Made by a program: the position numbers and the translations under genes. A stretch of 64,000 nt of DNA, from assembly GCF_002795805.1 (NCBI RefSeq), contig NZ_CP018799.1, positions 1,667,001-1,731,000 on the forward strand, read 5' to 3'. The first letter of the stretch is position 1; each line of letters begins with the position of its first letter. Positions 35,942 through 43,932 of this stretch are shown here, in pieces. This stretch comes from Mariprofundus aestuarium. Its GTDB lineage: Bacteria > Pseudomonadota > Zetaproteobacteria > Mariprofundales > Mariprofundaceae. Below the pieces are notes generated by a model. That model was given only the letters and a program-made list of their open reading frames with translations, was not told the DNA's origin and searched no databases.

Positions 35942-36985
35942 CTATTTGTTTTCAGTGGTCTGCAGCATTCGCAGGGTAAACAGCGTGAAGGCGAAGAGCA
36001 GCATCGCACCACCCTGATGTGCAACACCGAGATGCAGCTGTACCACGGAAAGCAAGGTTGCCACACCGAGGCAGAACTGGATCACAACCATGCCCAGCAT
36101 CAGGTGCATGCCAAGCTTCGCAGGCCCGACCAGCTCAAACCTTCTGGAGTAGAGAAATGTACCGATCACCAGCAGCAGTACTGTTTCAGCCAGCATACGG
36201 TGGTTGAACTGAACCGCTGCAATATTCTCAAACCAGTTCAGGTAATAGGGCTGCAACATGCCGTAACCTTCAGGTATAAAGCTACCGCCCATCAATGGGA
36301 AGGTGTTGTAGGCAAAACCAGCCTTCAGGCCCGCCACAAAGCCTCCTGCAGCCACTGTAATGGCAATCAGCAGGGTAATCCCAGCTACAATCTTAAATAG
36401 CGGTCTAACGTCATATAGCGAAGGTTCACGCTTGGGAAAGAGGAGCCCCGCAGCCACCCAGAGGATATAGGCAAAGATCGCGAATGCCGCCATCAGATGC
36501 GCAGTCAGGCGATACTGGCTCACATGCGTCTGATCGAAACCACTGCTCACCATGTACCAGCCCAGCACGCCCTGCATACCACCAAGCAGGAACATGATGA
36601 CCAGTTGCGGGCGAAGCGGTTTGCTGATCTTTCCTGCAAACAGGAAGTAGAGGAATGGCAACAGGAAGAAGATGCCGATCATCCGGCCCCATACACGGTG
36701 GATGTACTCAAGCATGAAGATGCCCTTATATCCTTCCAGATCCATATCCGGATTCAGTTCGGTAAACTCAGGGATAAGCTTGTAGTGCTTGAACGACTCC
36801 AGCCAGGCGGATTCGCTCATCGGTGGAATCCAGCCCATCAGTGGATCCCATGTCATCATGGAGAGCCCAGAGTGGGTCAATCTTGTTGCACCACCAATCA
36901 CCAGCATAATGAAAATCGCAGCGCAGACGAAAAGTAGCCAGTAGGCGATCTGTCTGTCGTACTTTACCTGATCGACTGTACTCAT
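35942..36985 (-). CDS. ctaA: Heme A synthase (COX15/CtaA)
   Basis: Oxidises haem O to haem A for aa3 oxidase. 347 residues, eight hydrophobic segments. Conserved elements are GGATRLTHSGLSM, EYIHRVWGR (haem ligand His), SQYRLTAHLMAAF, QFNHRMLAE and LGVAHQGGAMLL, giving four His at the expected places. It is long-type (proteobacterial/mitochondrial, no Cys pair). The start overlaps the upstream subunit I-like stop (ATGA). Its partner ctaB is at 43933, so the haem A pathway is complete in the window. Confidence 0.95.
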   Translation of the reverse strand: MSTVDQVKYDRQIAYWLLFVCAAIFIMLVIGGATRLTHSGLSMMTWDPLMGWIPPMSESAWLESFKHYKLIPEFTELNPDMDLEGYKGIFMLEYIHRVWGRMIGIFFLLPFLYFLFAGKISKPLRPQLVIMFLLGGMQGVLGWYMVSSGFDQTHVSQYRLTAHLMAAFAIFAYILWVAAGLLFPKREPSLYDVRPLFKIVAGITLLIAITVAAGGFVAGLKAGFAYNTFPLMGGSFIPEGYGMLQPYYLNWFENIAAVQFNHRMLAETVLLLVIGTFLYSRRFELVGPAKLGMHLMLGMVVIQFCLGVATLLSVVQLHLGVAHQGGAMLLFAFTLFTLRMLQTTENK

Positions 36986-38358
36986 GACTGCTCCGCTCCA
37001 TTAACAAGTTTATTGCGCCCTTTGAGCATCACAGGCAGCACAACGATGGCAAACAGAAGGCCACTAAGAACAGCAATCACGCCACCAATACCCACCAGAT
37101 CCTGTGGCGTAATCATAGTCTGCAAGCCGATATCCTGAGTGGTTCCAACCACCTTACGTTTCATGCCGTGACCACCCCCCCAGGCAAGGCCGACGATATG
37201 CATGATCTGACCCACAGCATAGGCATAAACCTGAATTCGGGCCCATTTCAGGTTTGGCGTAGCAAAACCAAATTGCGGCAGCCAGTAATAGGTCATCGCC
37301 ATAAAGGCCATGGTTACAGCCACAATGGAACCATGGTAATGCGCGGTAATCAGGGTGCTGCTTTCACCAATAAAAAGCCCCAGCACACCACCCATGCCAA
37401 ACAGGATGATAGAGAAGATAAGTGCAGCATAGAGGTGGCGTGACTCCTTATCCGCAGCAGGCTGGGTAAGCAGTGCCCAGACTACAGGCAGACCGATCAG
37501 TAGTGGCGCAACACCATTACCATCACGCATCAGCCATACATACCAGTTCATGAATTCCGGGCCACCGACATCAAAACTCAAAAAAGGCCAGGGCATCATC
37601 AATACCGGAGCAATACCGACAGCAAATGCAGCCATAAGATAGGCTGGTTTAGCATTGATCTTCAGTCCACAGGCCTGAGCGACCCAGAGCCAGCTTACGC
37701 AAAGCAGTGCGGTATGGGCAAACTGAAGAACATGGCCGCCTGCCCAGTAGAGACTCTCGTAATAAGAGCGACCACCACTGGTAAGCGGACTGTCAAGAAA
37801 AGTCCAGACCAGTGCAATCAGTGCAATCAGGGTGGCAATTGCTGCGGTAAGCGTACCGAAACGAATTGTACCTTCTCCAGTTGCCTGTCGCGATTTAGTA
37901 CATTCAAGCGACCAGAGGCTGCGCAGCACCAGCAGAAGAACACCACCACCAAAAACTATCATTCCCTTGATAAACATACGATTTTCAAGCATCGGAACAT
38001 AGTTGTTGGTTAAAGGATTGGCATCACCGGTCAGCGGAGAGACCCCAATCACAATACCACCAAATACAACCAGGATCAGAGAGAGCCAACCGGTCATGAC
38101 CTGTCTGTTACTGGTGTTTAACGTCCAGAAGACACCGGCAATGGCAATCAGCCACCACAACACGGTGAAATCCACATGCAGCACCAGTGCAGTATAAAAG
38201 AAGTCCTTCCAGGGCATCTCATAGGTGGTCCTAGCCAGCGCCAGAAGCAGCGGATAGATGCCGGATGCCAGTAGAAAACCAACCGCAACATAGAGCCAGC
38301 CAACGGCCAGCTTACTCTGGTCAGATTCAGTAATGGGAAGGGAGAACTTAGTCGTCAT
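36982..38358 (-). CDS. Heme-copper oxidase subunit I homologue lacking the CuB site
   Basis: 458 residues, 12 or so hydrophobic helices. Helix II has the low-spin haem His (LVLHVDF, H61). Helix X has both haem ligands in TAHYHGSIVAVTM (H340 and H342), followed by YYWLP as in B-type oxidases. Helix VI keeps one CuB-type His (WAGGHVLQF, H209), but the position of the cross-linked Tyr is Phe213. Helix VII, where oxidases have His-His, reads WPFLSFDVGG (L260, S261). It therefore should bind haems but not a normal CuB. AGGA precedes ATG 38358. It is the first gene of an operon with ctaA. It could be an electron-transfer or sensing relative, or a divergent NO reductase; none is shown. Confidence 0.8.
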   Translation of the reverse strand: MTTKFSLPITESDQSKLAVGWLYVAVGFLLASGIYPLLLALARTTYEMPWKDFFYTALVLHVDFTVLWWLIAIAGVFWTLNTSNRQVMTGWLSLILVVFGGIVIGVSPLTGDANPLTNNYVPMLENRMFIKGMIVFGGGVLLLVLRSLWSLECTKSRQATGEGTIRFGTLTAAIATLIALIALVWTFLDSPLTSGGRSYYESLYWAGGHVLQFAHTALLCVSWLWVAQACGLKINAKPAYLMAAFAVGIAPVLMMPWPFLSFDVGGPEFMNWYVWLMRDGNGVAPLLIGLPVVWALLTQPAADKESRHLYAALIFSIILFGMGGVLGLFIGESSTLITAHYHGSIVAVTMAFMAMTYYWLPQFGFATPNLKWARIQVYAYAVGQIMHIVGLAWGGGHGMKRKVVGTTQDIGLQTMITPQDLVGIGGVIAVLSGLLFAIVVLPVMLKGRNKLVNGAEQS

Positions 38359-38514
38359 TGGGAATCCTGTTCAACTTTATTGACTACAGTACATTTTTGG
38401 GCGCGGATCCTAACACTGGGGGCCATCGGGCGCAGCAGATTTATCGGTTCATGGCGAAGTAAAACCACATTATTTATCGCTTTGCAATTGTCCCGGATAA
38501 TGTAAAGAGTTGGG

Positions 38515-39102
38515 ATGATGAAACATGAAAAAAGCATACGTATTATCCACCTTCTCCTGATGTTCACCGTGCTTGGCCAGCTACTGACTGAGCAGTTCAT
38601 GAAGGTTCCAAAACCGGGGGAACAGTTTGAAGCATTTGCCCTCTTTCTTTTCTCAATTCATCAGCTTATTGGCTTTGCTGTCATGATTATAGCCATCACC
38701 TACCTGATGGTGGTTATGGACAATCTGGCACACCGGAATCGTCTATTCCCGTGGCTGGACGGGACATTGCGAGCCTCCCTGATATCAGAGGCCAAACGGG
38801 ATATCCCGGGGTGGTTCAAAGGCAATCTCCCGCCCCCTGACCAGGCTCACCTGATTGCCGGTACAGTGCATGGGCTGGGGCTGATGCTGGCGACAGGAAT
38901 GGGAATGACCGGCGTGATCATCTATCTCGGCATGAAACATGATGGAAGCATGGGTGCAGGGATTCACACCCTCAGGGAGATCCACGAACTTCTCGGAACA
39001 GTGATGTGGATATTTGTCATCGGCCATATTCTCATGGCAATCATGCACCAGACCAAAGGCCACCGTGTTCTGCAGGATATGTTTACCAGCAGCAGAGAAT
39101 AA
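38515..39102 (+). CDS. Cytochrome b561-type membrane protein
   Basis: 195 residues, four transmembrane helices. Bis-His haem b candidates are H12 in helix 1 (IRIIHLLLMF), H49 in helix 2 (FSIHQLIGF), and His in TVHGLGLML and IFVIGHILMAIMH. The architecture is that of bacterial b561/Ni-Fe-hydrogenase cytochrome b subunits. It normally passes electrons between quinol and another redox partner. It is divergent from the subunit I-like operon, with a 156-base shared upstream region. Two adjacent ATGs (38515, 38518) are both possible. Confidence 0.8.
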   Translation: MMKHEKSIRIIHLLLMFTVLGQLLTEQFMKVPKPGEQFEAFALFLFSIHQLIGFAVMIIAITYLMVVMDNLAHRNRLFPWLDGTLRASLISEAKRDIPGWFKGNLPPPDQAHLIAGTVHGLGLMLATGMGMTGVIIYLGMKHDGSMGAGIHTLREIHELLGTVMWIFVIGHILMAIMHQTKGHRVLQDMFTSSRE

Positions 39103-39158
39103 AGCCCGGTTAACTTTTGACTCTTTGAAAGCTATCATGCATTGATAAAGGAGCATCA

Positions 39159-40199
39159 ATGAGAAAACTATTTTCCAACTGGATGAATCTGGGCAGCCAT
39201 GCAGGAGCCATGCTGATGGCTCCCTCTATTCTGGCCATTGGCATCATGGCCTTCAGTTATTTCTCATGGAACAGGCAGATGATTGAAGAGGCACCCATGC
39301 TTGATGTGGTCATGGAGATCAAGGTGGAGCTGGAACGCACCCATATGCATCTTCATGAATTCGAACGTGGCCTGATCATCATGCGTGACATCAAAGATCC
39401 GGTTGCCCTTGATGAAGTCCATGACCAGGTCATTTTCAATGTTGACCACACCATCGAATCACTAGGTAACCTGAACACCCATATTGGCCAGCTGCTTTCT
39501 GGCACAAGCAGCATGGGTGATGTGACCCTCAGCCACCTCCAGGTGAAAAAGAGTAGCGATGCAGAACTGAATTGGCGCCTTGAAGCCCTGCAGGCAGCGA
39601 TTATAACACTTAGCGATTATATGCTTCCCAGAATAAAAGGTGATAACTACCAGACGTTCATCTATGACTCGGAAAACGACATGATGTTTGATGTTGCTCT
39701 GGAGTTTGCGCAAGCCGCTGATGACCGCGTGCATGAAATCATTGGGGAAAGACTGACGATGCAGCGCAGGGTTTTCCTGCTCTCTATGGTTTTCTTTGCC
39801 CTGATGACCGTATTCTTCTTTACGAAATGGAAAAAACTGAAAGACAGACATAACAGCTCATTGGCCAACCTCTACCTGACACTGCAAGCCACCGAACAAT
39901 CAGATGATGTCGTCATTATTGCCGATTCCAATGGCGTAATCGACTATGTAAACCAGCGTTTTGTTGAAATAACAGGGTATAGCAGTGATGAAATCATGTC
40001 ACAAAAGCTATCTGTGCTGGATGATGGGACCATAATGGGTGATGGCCTGCCAGATATTCAGCTGAAGAAAAAGTGGCAACGTGAGATCAGTTGCAAAGAC
40101 AAGCATGGCAAGAACTACCGTTCACTCACGACAATTTCTGCGATTGTGGATCGCTCTGACAACGTTGCATTCTGTGAAGTCAGGCAGAAGGTTCTTTAA
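39159..40199 (+). CDS. Membrane PAS receptor without an output domain
   Basis: 346 residues: transmembrane helix (~17-36), a ~165-residue periplasmic helical domain of four-helix-bundle character, transmembrane helix (~203-220), then a cytoplasmic PAS domain (~240-346; VVIIADSNGVIDYVNQRFVEITGYSSDEI). No kinase, GGDEF, EAL or methyl-accepting part follows; the stop comes right after the PAS. AAGGAG lies 6 bases before ATG. It meets the cNMP-domain gene tail to tail with a 4-base overlap. The Met/His-rich periplasmic segment (HMHLHEFERG) could bind metal, which is speculation. Confidence 0.75.
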   Translation: MRKLFSNWMNLGSHAGAMLMAPSILAIGIMAFSYFSWNRQMIEEAPMLDVVMEIKVELERTHMHLHEFERGLIIMRDIKDPVALDEVHDQVIFNVDHTIESLGNLNTHIGQLLSGTSSMGDVTLSHLQVKKSSDAELNWRLEALQAAIITLSDYMLPRIKGDNYQTFIYDSENDMMFDVALEFAQAADDRVHEIIGERLTMQRRVFLLSMVFFALMTVFFFTKWKKLKDRHNSSLANLYLTLQATEQSDDVVIIADSNGVIDYVNQRFVEITGYSSDEIMSQKLSVLDDGTIMGDGLPDIQLKKKWQREISCKDKHGKNYRSLTTISAIVDRSDNVAFCEVRQKVL

Positions 40200-40984
40200 T
40201 CTTCCTTTTCATACTTGCTGGCGATCTGCATACCGATTTCACGCAGCTGCTCGGCAAACTTCGGGTATGCCTCAGCCGTTTCTGAAATCAAATCAATCGG
40301 AAAAGCAAAAGCCAGCACATCACTTTTTGCAATCACATCGGCAACGGGCAGGCTTAAACCAGCAGCAGACACCTCACCAAAGATATTGCCTGCCTGTAGC
40401 TTTTCGATGAATTCACCATTCCTGATCACTTCCACTTCACCCTTGGCCAGAAGAAACAGGTAGTAGTTAAACTCGCCATGTTTAATCAATGCAGCTCCGG
40501 GTTCGACCTCCATGACAACCGACTTCTCAGCCAGATGTATCCGAGCCTCCTCAGGCAGTGAATGGAAAAACGTATGTCCTGAAACAAGCTTATGCAGTTC
40601 ATCCATAGAGGTTTCAGCCCGAACAATCCTCATCCATTTTGTGTCTTCAAAGCGCACAAGAGAAGCGCTGTGGGTTGCCCCCTCCATAATAAGGAATACG
40701 GCTACAGCAAGGTATAGTGAGTCAATTAACGTACCGAACAGCAGCGCGAATACAAAAATACTAATCCAGCGCAGAATATTGGAATCGGCCTCGTGCTTCA
40801 GGTAGGTGAAAAACATGCCGCCAGCCGGAATGAAAATAAGGGCTGCAAATGCCAGCTCCAAATTATAACCGAGGTCATAGGCACCGAGCGCGGTAAAAGC
40901 TCCGCTCAAGACCAGCTTGATAAACAGCTTCCAGTCATGCTTGGAGGCACCTGATACATGTTCCTTTGAAAGTAGATCCATCAT
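40196..40984 (-). CDS. Membrane protein with cyclic-nucleotide-binding-like domain
   Basis: 262 residues. Three or four hydrophobic segments occupy ~20-105. A cNMP-binding beta-roll covers ~130-250 (FFHSLPEEARIHLAEKSVVMEVEPGAALIKHGEFNYYLFLLAKGEVEV). The phosphate-binding cassette reads NIFGEVSAAGLSLPVADVIA: the Glu is present, but the Arg that holds the cyclic phosphate is replaced, so binding may be lost or altered. No DNA-binding domain is present. Function unknown. Confidence 0.72.
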   Translation of the reverse strand: MMDLLSKEHVSGASKHDWKLFIKLVLSGAFTALGAYDLGYNLELAFAALIFIPAGGMFFTYLKHEADSNILRWISIFVFALLFGTLIDSLYLAVAVFLIMEGATHSASLVRFEDTKWMRIVRAETSMDELHKLVSGHTFFHSLPEEARIHLAEKSVVMEVEPGAALIKHGEFNYYLFLLAKGEVEVIRNGEFIEKLQAGNIFGEVSAAGLSLPVADVIAKSDVLAFAFPIDLISETAEAYPKFAEQLREIGMQIASKYEKED

Positions 40985-41039
40985 GGCAACCTAACCTCGC
41001 CTGATACAACTGTCATGACAGTGAGCCCTAGCACAACCA

Positions 41040-41594
41040 TTACTGGCCGGGATGAACTGGCACAGCGGGGACTGGAGTATCAACGACAATGATTTTTCCT
41101 ATCATGGATGCATGTCCACTGCCGCAGAACTCTCCGCAGAGCAGATCAAATGTACCCGCCTTAATTGGCGCGAATTCGATGGTCTTGAATTCACCGACCT
41201 TGATCCTGTTCATCAATTTCAGTTCACGAACGACGATTGCATGACGCATATCCAACGTGGCCAGGTGCAGGCGATAGGTAACCCCCTTATCAAGCTCCAG
41301 GGTGAACTTGCCCCAATCATAATTCTGGGCCAACAGGTAGATATCTGAGTCTGCCGGTGGATGAACCACAGGCAACTCACCTTCAACACGCACGGTGTAC
41401 TTCTCCACCATCTGTTTTACCTTGTCCTGAAAGCCGACCAGATCTTCACGGGTGATCTTCTCTTTGGTGACCTTAATGTCCGGCTGCTGGGCCTTCATGT
41501 TCATAAATACCGGAACAACAATTGCCACAGCAAATACAACCGTCACCAACAGCAGCTTATAATTAAGACCTTTCTTTACGGGTTGCTCGCTCAT
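41040..41594 (-). CDS. Short cytochrome oxidase subunit II-like protein with CuA site
   Basis: 184 residues: one transmembrane helix (~13-31), then a periplasmic cupredoxin domain. A full CuA set is visible: H118 (LDMRHAIV), C153, E155, C157, H161 and M164 in CGEFCGSGHASMIG. Only one helix and a short length resemble B-type (ba3) or sNOR subunit II rather than the 260-residue ctaC at 46655. AAGGA precedes ATG 41594 by 6 bases. It may pair with the subunit I homologue at 36982; the gene is 2.7 kb away in the same direction. Confidence 0.82.
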   Translation of the reverse strand: MSEQPVKKGLNYKLLLVTVVFAVAIVVPVFMNMKAQQPDIKVTKEKITREDLVGFQDKVKQMVEKYTVRVEGELPVVHPPADSDIYLLAQNYDWGKFTLELDKGVTYRLHLATLDMRHAIVVRELKLMNRIKVGEFKTIEFAPIKAGTFDLLCGEFCGSGHASMIGKIIVVDTPVPAVPVHPGQ

Positions 41595-41636
41595 TAAAAA
41601 TCCTTTCGAAATCGCCCATATGGACTATTTAAAACA

Positions 41637-41699
41637 GTTATGTGATGTAAGAGAAGTACAAACCGATGATTCTTTACCGATGCGTACTTCCTACATAAC
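41637..41699. promoter_or_regulatory. Dyad in the divergent CuA / GyrI-like promoter region
   Basis: The right arm GTACTTCCTACATAAC (41684-41699) is complementary to the left arm, which reads GTTATGT (41637-41643) and AAGTAC (41654-41659) with a 10-base insertion. The arms flank two direct ACCGATG copies. The site lies between the divergent starts at 41594 and 41752, so one regulator might serve both. Confidence 0.3.
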
Positions 41700-41751
41700 A
41701 TACGCAACTCTACAGTGTCTGACCCATATTCAAAACAGGACGTGACTTCGC

Positions 41752-42315
41752 ATGGCAGAAACAACCCAGAACTCTCAAATATCCCCTAAGATGCTGATTC
41801 TGGCATTGATTGCCCTGGTAATCACTCTGGGCGGTGGCGCTTCTGTCATGCTCTACCTCGGTGCATTTAAAGACCCTGAAGTCTATCGCTCAGTAACGCA
41901 GGAATATCACTTCGCATACATCAACCATAAAGGAGCCTACACCAATATCGACCCAATCCTAGAAGAGGTAGCCAGGAACCTGAAAGAAGCAAACATCGAG
42001 ACTGTAACTGCATGCGCCCTTTTCATGGATAGTGTGTCGGAGGTTGAGGAGGCCGATCGTCAGAGTAAAATCGGTTATCTGATCAAACGTAATGATTACA
42101 TCCCCGCGCCTCTGGAACAGATGACTATCCCCTCTCGCGAGGTTGTCGTGGCCACATTTGAAGGTGGAACACTGCTTGGGTCGCATAAGGCATACTCAGC
42201 CATGCGGGATTGGTCGCGGGCCAACGGCTATCAGCTCTCACTTCCTGCCTTTGAAATCTACCACCCCGACAGCAAAGTGGAATATCAGCTGCCGATTCAC
42301 AAGAAGCAGTACTAA
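41752..42315 (+). CDS. Membrane-anchored GyrI-like (SOUL/effector-binding) domain protein
   Basis: 187 residues: short cytoplasmic N-terminus, one transmembrane helix (~14-36), then a GyrI-like domain (YHFAYINHKGAYTNIDPILEEVARNLKEANI ... VVVATFEGGTLLGSHKAYSAMRDWSRANGYQL). Such domains bind small ligands (the SOUL relatives bind haem). It stands opposite the CuA gene. No activity can be assigned. Confidence 0.78.
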   Translation: MAETTQNSQISPKMLILALIALVITLGGGASVMLYLGAFKDPEVYRSVTQEYHFAYINHKGAYTNIDPILEEVARNLKEANIETVTACALFMDSVSEVEEADRQSKIGYLIKRNDYIPAPLEQMTIPSREVVVATFEGGTLLGSHKAYSAMRDWSRANGYQLSLPAFEIYHPDSKVEYQLPIHKKQY

Positions 42316-42513
42316 CTGCTCCCTTATACCCTCATATAAACATCAATCTTGCGTGCAGAGAAGTTCTGCCTCTGCTGAGTCAAAGCTACTCTCATTGACC
42401 CACCATCCTCGCCTGTAAGGCACATGAAGAGGTAATTATAGCATCTGATTAGCCAGCACAGGAATCAGCACATAGGAGCCCAGACTGCCTATGTGCGCAT
42501 GAATTCTCTGCAA

Positions 42514-42636
42514 TCAACCCGGAATATGGGAAATCAGATAGTAGAGGAACCAGCCGAAAACCACAGCTGTCAGTAACAGGCCAGTCAATACCTTCTTCTT
42601 CTCTTTGGCCTTCTCTTCTTTACTCAGGTCGTTCAT
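42514..42636 (-). CDS. 40-residue single-helix membrane protein (oxidase accessory candidate)
   Basis: ATG 42636 to TGA 42514. AGGAG lies 8 bases upstream, an excellent ribosome site. The N-terminus is highly charged (NDLSKEEKAKEKKKV), then one hydrophobic helix (LTGLLLTAVVFGWFLYYLI), ending SHIPG. This layout is like small subunits of cytochrome oxidases (CtaF/CcoQ or CtaG-linked type). It lies between the two oxidase gene sets in the same direction as the minus-strand genes. Confidence 0.65.
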   Translation of the reverse strand: MNDLSKEEKAKEKKKVLTGLLLTAVVFGWFLYYLISHIPG

Positions 42637-42677
42637 TTTCAAATCTCCTATAAATCACATCATCCTGAAATGGTTAC

Positions 42678-43238
42678 TCAGTGAAGCTGTATGCGTTCAA
42701 TCTTCATATCATGCGGTATTTTACTGTACAACTCTTGGGAAAGCAGCTTTGCATCACCAATTTCATCCGTTGTCAGGCGGGGTGATACCGCCCTCAGGCG
42801 CTTCTCTGCATAGCGTTCACCCAGCGTGGTTGCGACCCAGAACCATGCCATCGCTTTAACATGGTCAACTGCAACCCCATCACCATGAACATACATCTCG
42901 CCAAGGTGATACATCGCCTTAGGGTGTCCACCCATGGAGGCTTTTTCCAGCCACTCAAAAGACTTGCCGAAATCCTGTGCCACACCACCTTCGCCGCGTG
43001 CGTAATACAGACCAATAAAATATTGAGCAGGCCTGTTTCCCTGTTCAGCAGCCTGCAAGAACAGCTCAGCTGCTTTACTGTGGTCACCAGTGCTTGCCAA
43101 TTGAAGAGCCTTATCAGCGACGATCTCTGCAGGGTCGCTTATGCCTGTCACTGGCAGGGGTGAATTGCTCGATGGGGCATCAGATCCACATGAAATAAGT
43201 CCCACACAGACAAACATGAGTGCAATCTTTTTTAACAT
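42678..43238 (-). CDS. Sel1-repeat lipoprotein
   Basis: 186 residues. Lipobox LISC (Cys ~17). Two to three Sel1-like repeats follow: AAELFLQAAEQGNRPAQYFIGLYYARGEG, SFEWLEKASMGGHPKAMYHLGEMYVHGDG, then AMAWFWVATTLGE. Sel1 proteins are protein-interaction scaffolds. GGAG is 5 bases before ATG 43238. It is downstream of the sco gene (37 bases) in the same direction, so an assembly-scaffold role is conceivable. Confidence 0.83.
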   Translation of the reverse strand: MLKKIALMFVCVGLISCGSDAPSSNSPLPVTGISDPAEIVADKALQLASTGDHSKAAELFLQAAEQGNRPAQYFIGLYYARGEGGVAQDFGKSFEWLEKASMGGHPKAMYHLGEMYVHGDGVAVDHVKAMAWFWVATTLGERYAEKRLRAVSPRLTTDEIGDAKLLSQELYSKIPHDMKIERIQLH

Positions 43239-43275
43239 AATTTCTCCATGGATCGGTGCAAGATGTCAGAAGCAG

Positions 43276-43863
43276 TTAATGGGCTACGTCAGAATTAAGC
43301 CACTTACGAAGGGCAATAGCAATATCATCAGGCGCAGTATGGTGGCTCATGATATCAAGAAGCTCACCTTCGCTGTTAATCATAAACAGCATACTGGTAT
43401 GAATCACTTCATAGCGACCAGTCTCAGCATCTCCACCCTGCTTAAAGAACTCCGCATCATAAGCCGCTGTGGTCTGCTTAATCTGGTCAGATGTTCCGGT
43501 GAGGCCGATGATGCTGGGATGAAAGAAGGCCACATATTTAGCCAGATGTTCGGCTGTATCTCGATCCGGGTCTACCGTGACAAACAGAACCTGAATTTGA
43601 TCAGACAGAGAGCCGAGTGACTTCAGAGCCATAGCTACATTGTTCATTGTAGCAGGACAGATATCAGGACAGTGCGTATAGCCGAAGAAGAGCAGCACAG
43701 TTTTACCCTTGAAATCATGTAGAGATACAGGGCCAAGTACCGACTGAAGTGTAAAATCTTTCGCATTATGTGGCTCTGAACTACACGAAGAGAGCAGCAT
43801 CAACATAAATAGAAAAGCAGTAAGAAGAGCTGTTGGTCGCTTAAAAATCAGTAAATTATCCAC
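43276..43863 (-). CDS. SCO1/SenC lipoprotein (second of three)
   Basis: 195 residues. Lipobox LSSC (Cys ~27). The Sco core FFGYTHCPDICPATM with CxxxC, VDPDRDTAEHL, and the third ligand His in VIHTSMLFMI are intact. The apparent start is GTG 43863 with no ribosome site. It lies 70 bases behind ctaB in the same direction and most likely serves the aa3 oxidase. Confidence 0.9.
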   Translation of the reverse strand: MDNLLIFKRPTALLTAFLFMLMLLSSCSSEPHNAKDFTLQSVLGPVSLHDFKGKTVLLFFGYTHCPDICPATMNNVAMALKSLGSLSDQIQVLFVTVDPDRDTAEHLAKYVAFFHPSIIGLTGTSDQIKQTTAAYDAEFFKQGGDAETGRYEVIHTSMLFMINSEGELLDIMSHHTAPDDIAIALRKWLNSDVAH

Positions 43864-43932
43864 GCAGAAAATACTATCACAACAGGATTAGAGTGGGAGA
43901 GGTTTATGAAACCTCCGTCAGGACAATTCTAG

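Noticed and set aside
42468-42496. 9-bp stem GCACATAGG / CCTATGTGC as a terminator
   Set aside because: It lies after the 40-residue gene on the minus strand but no T run follows, so it is too weak to call.
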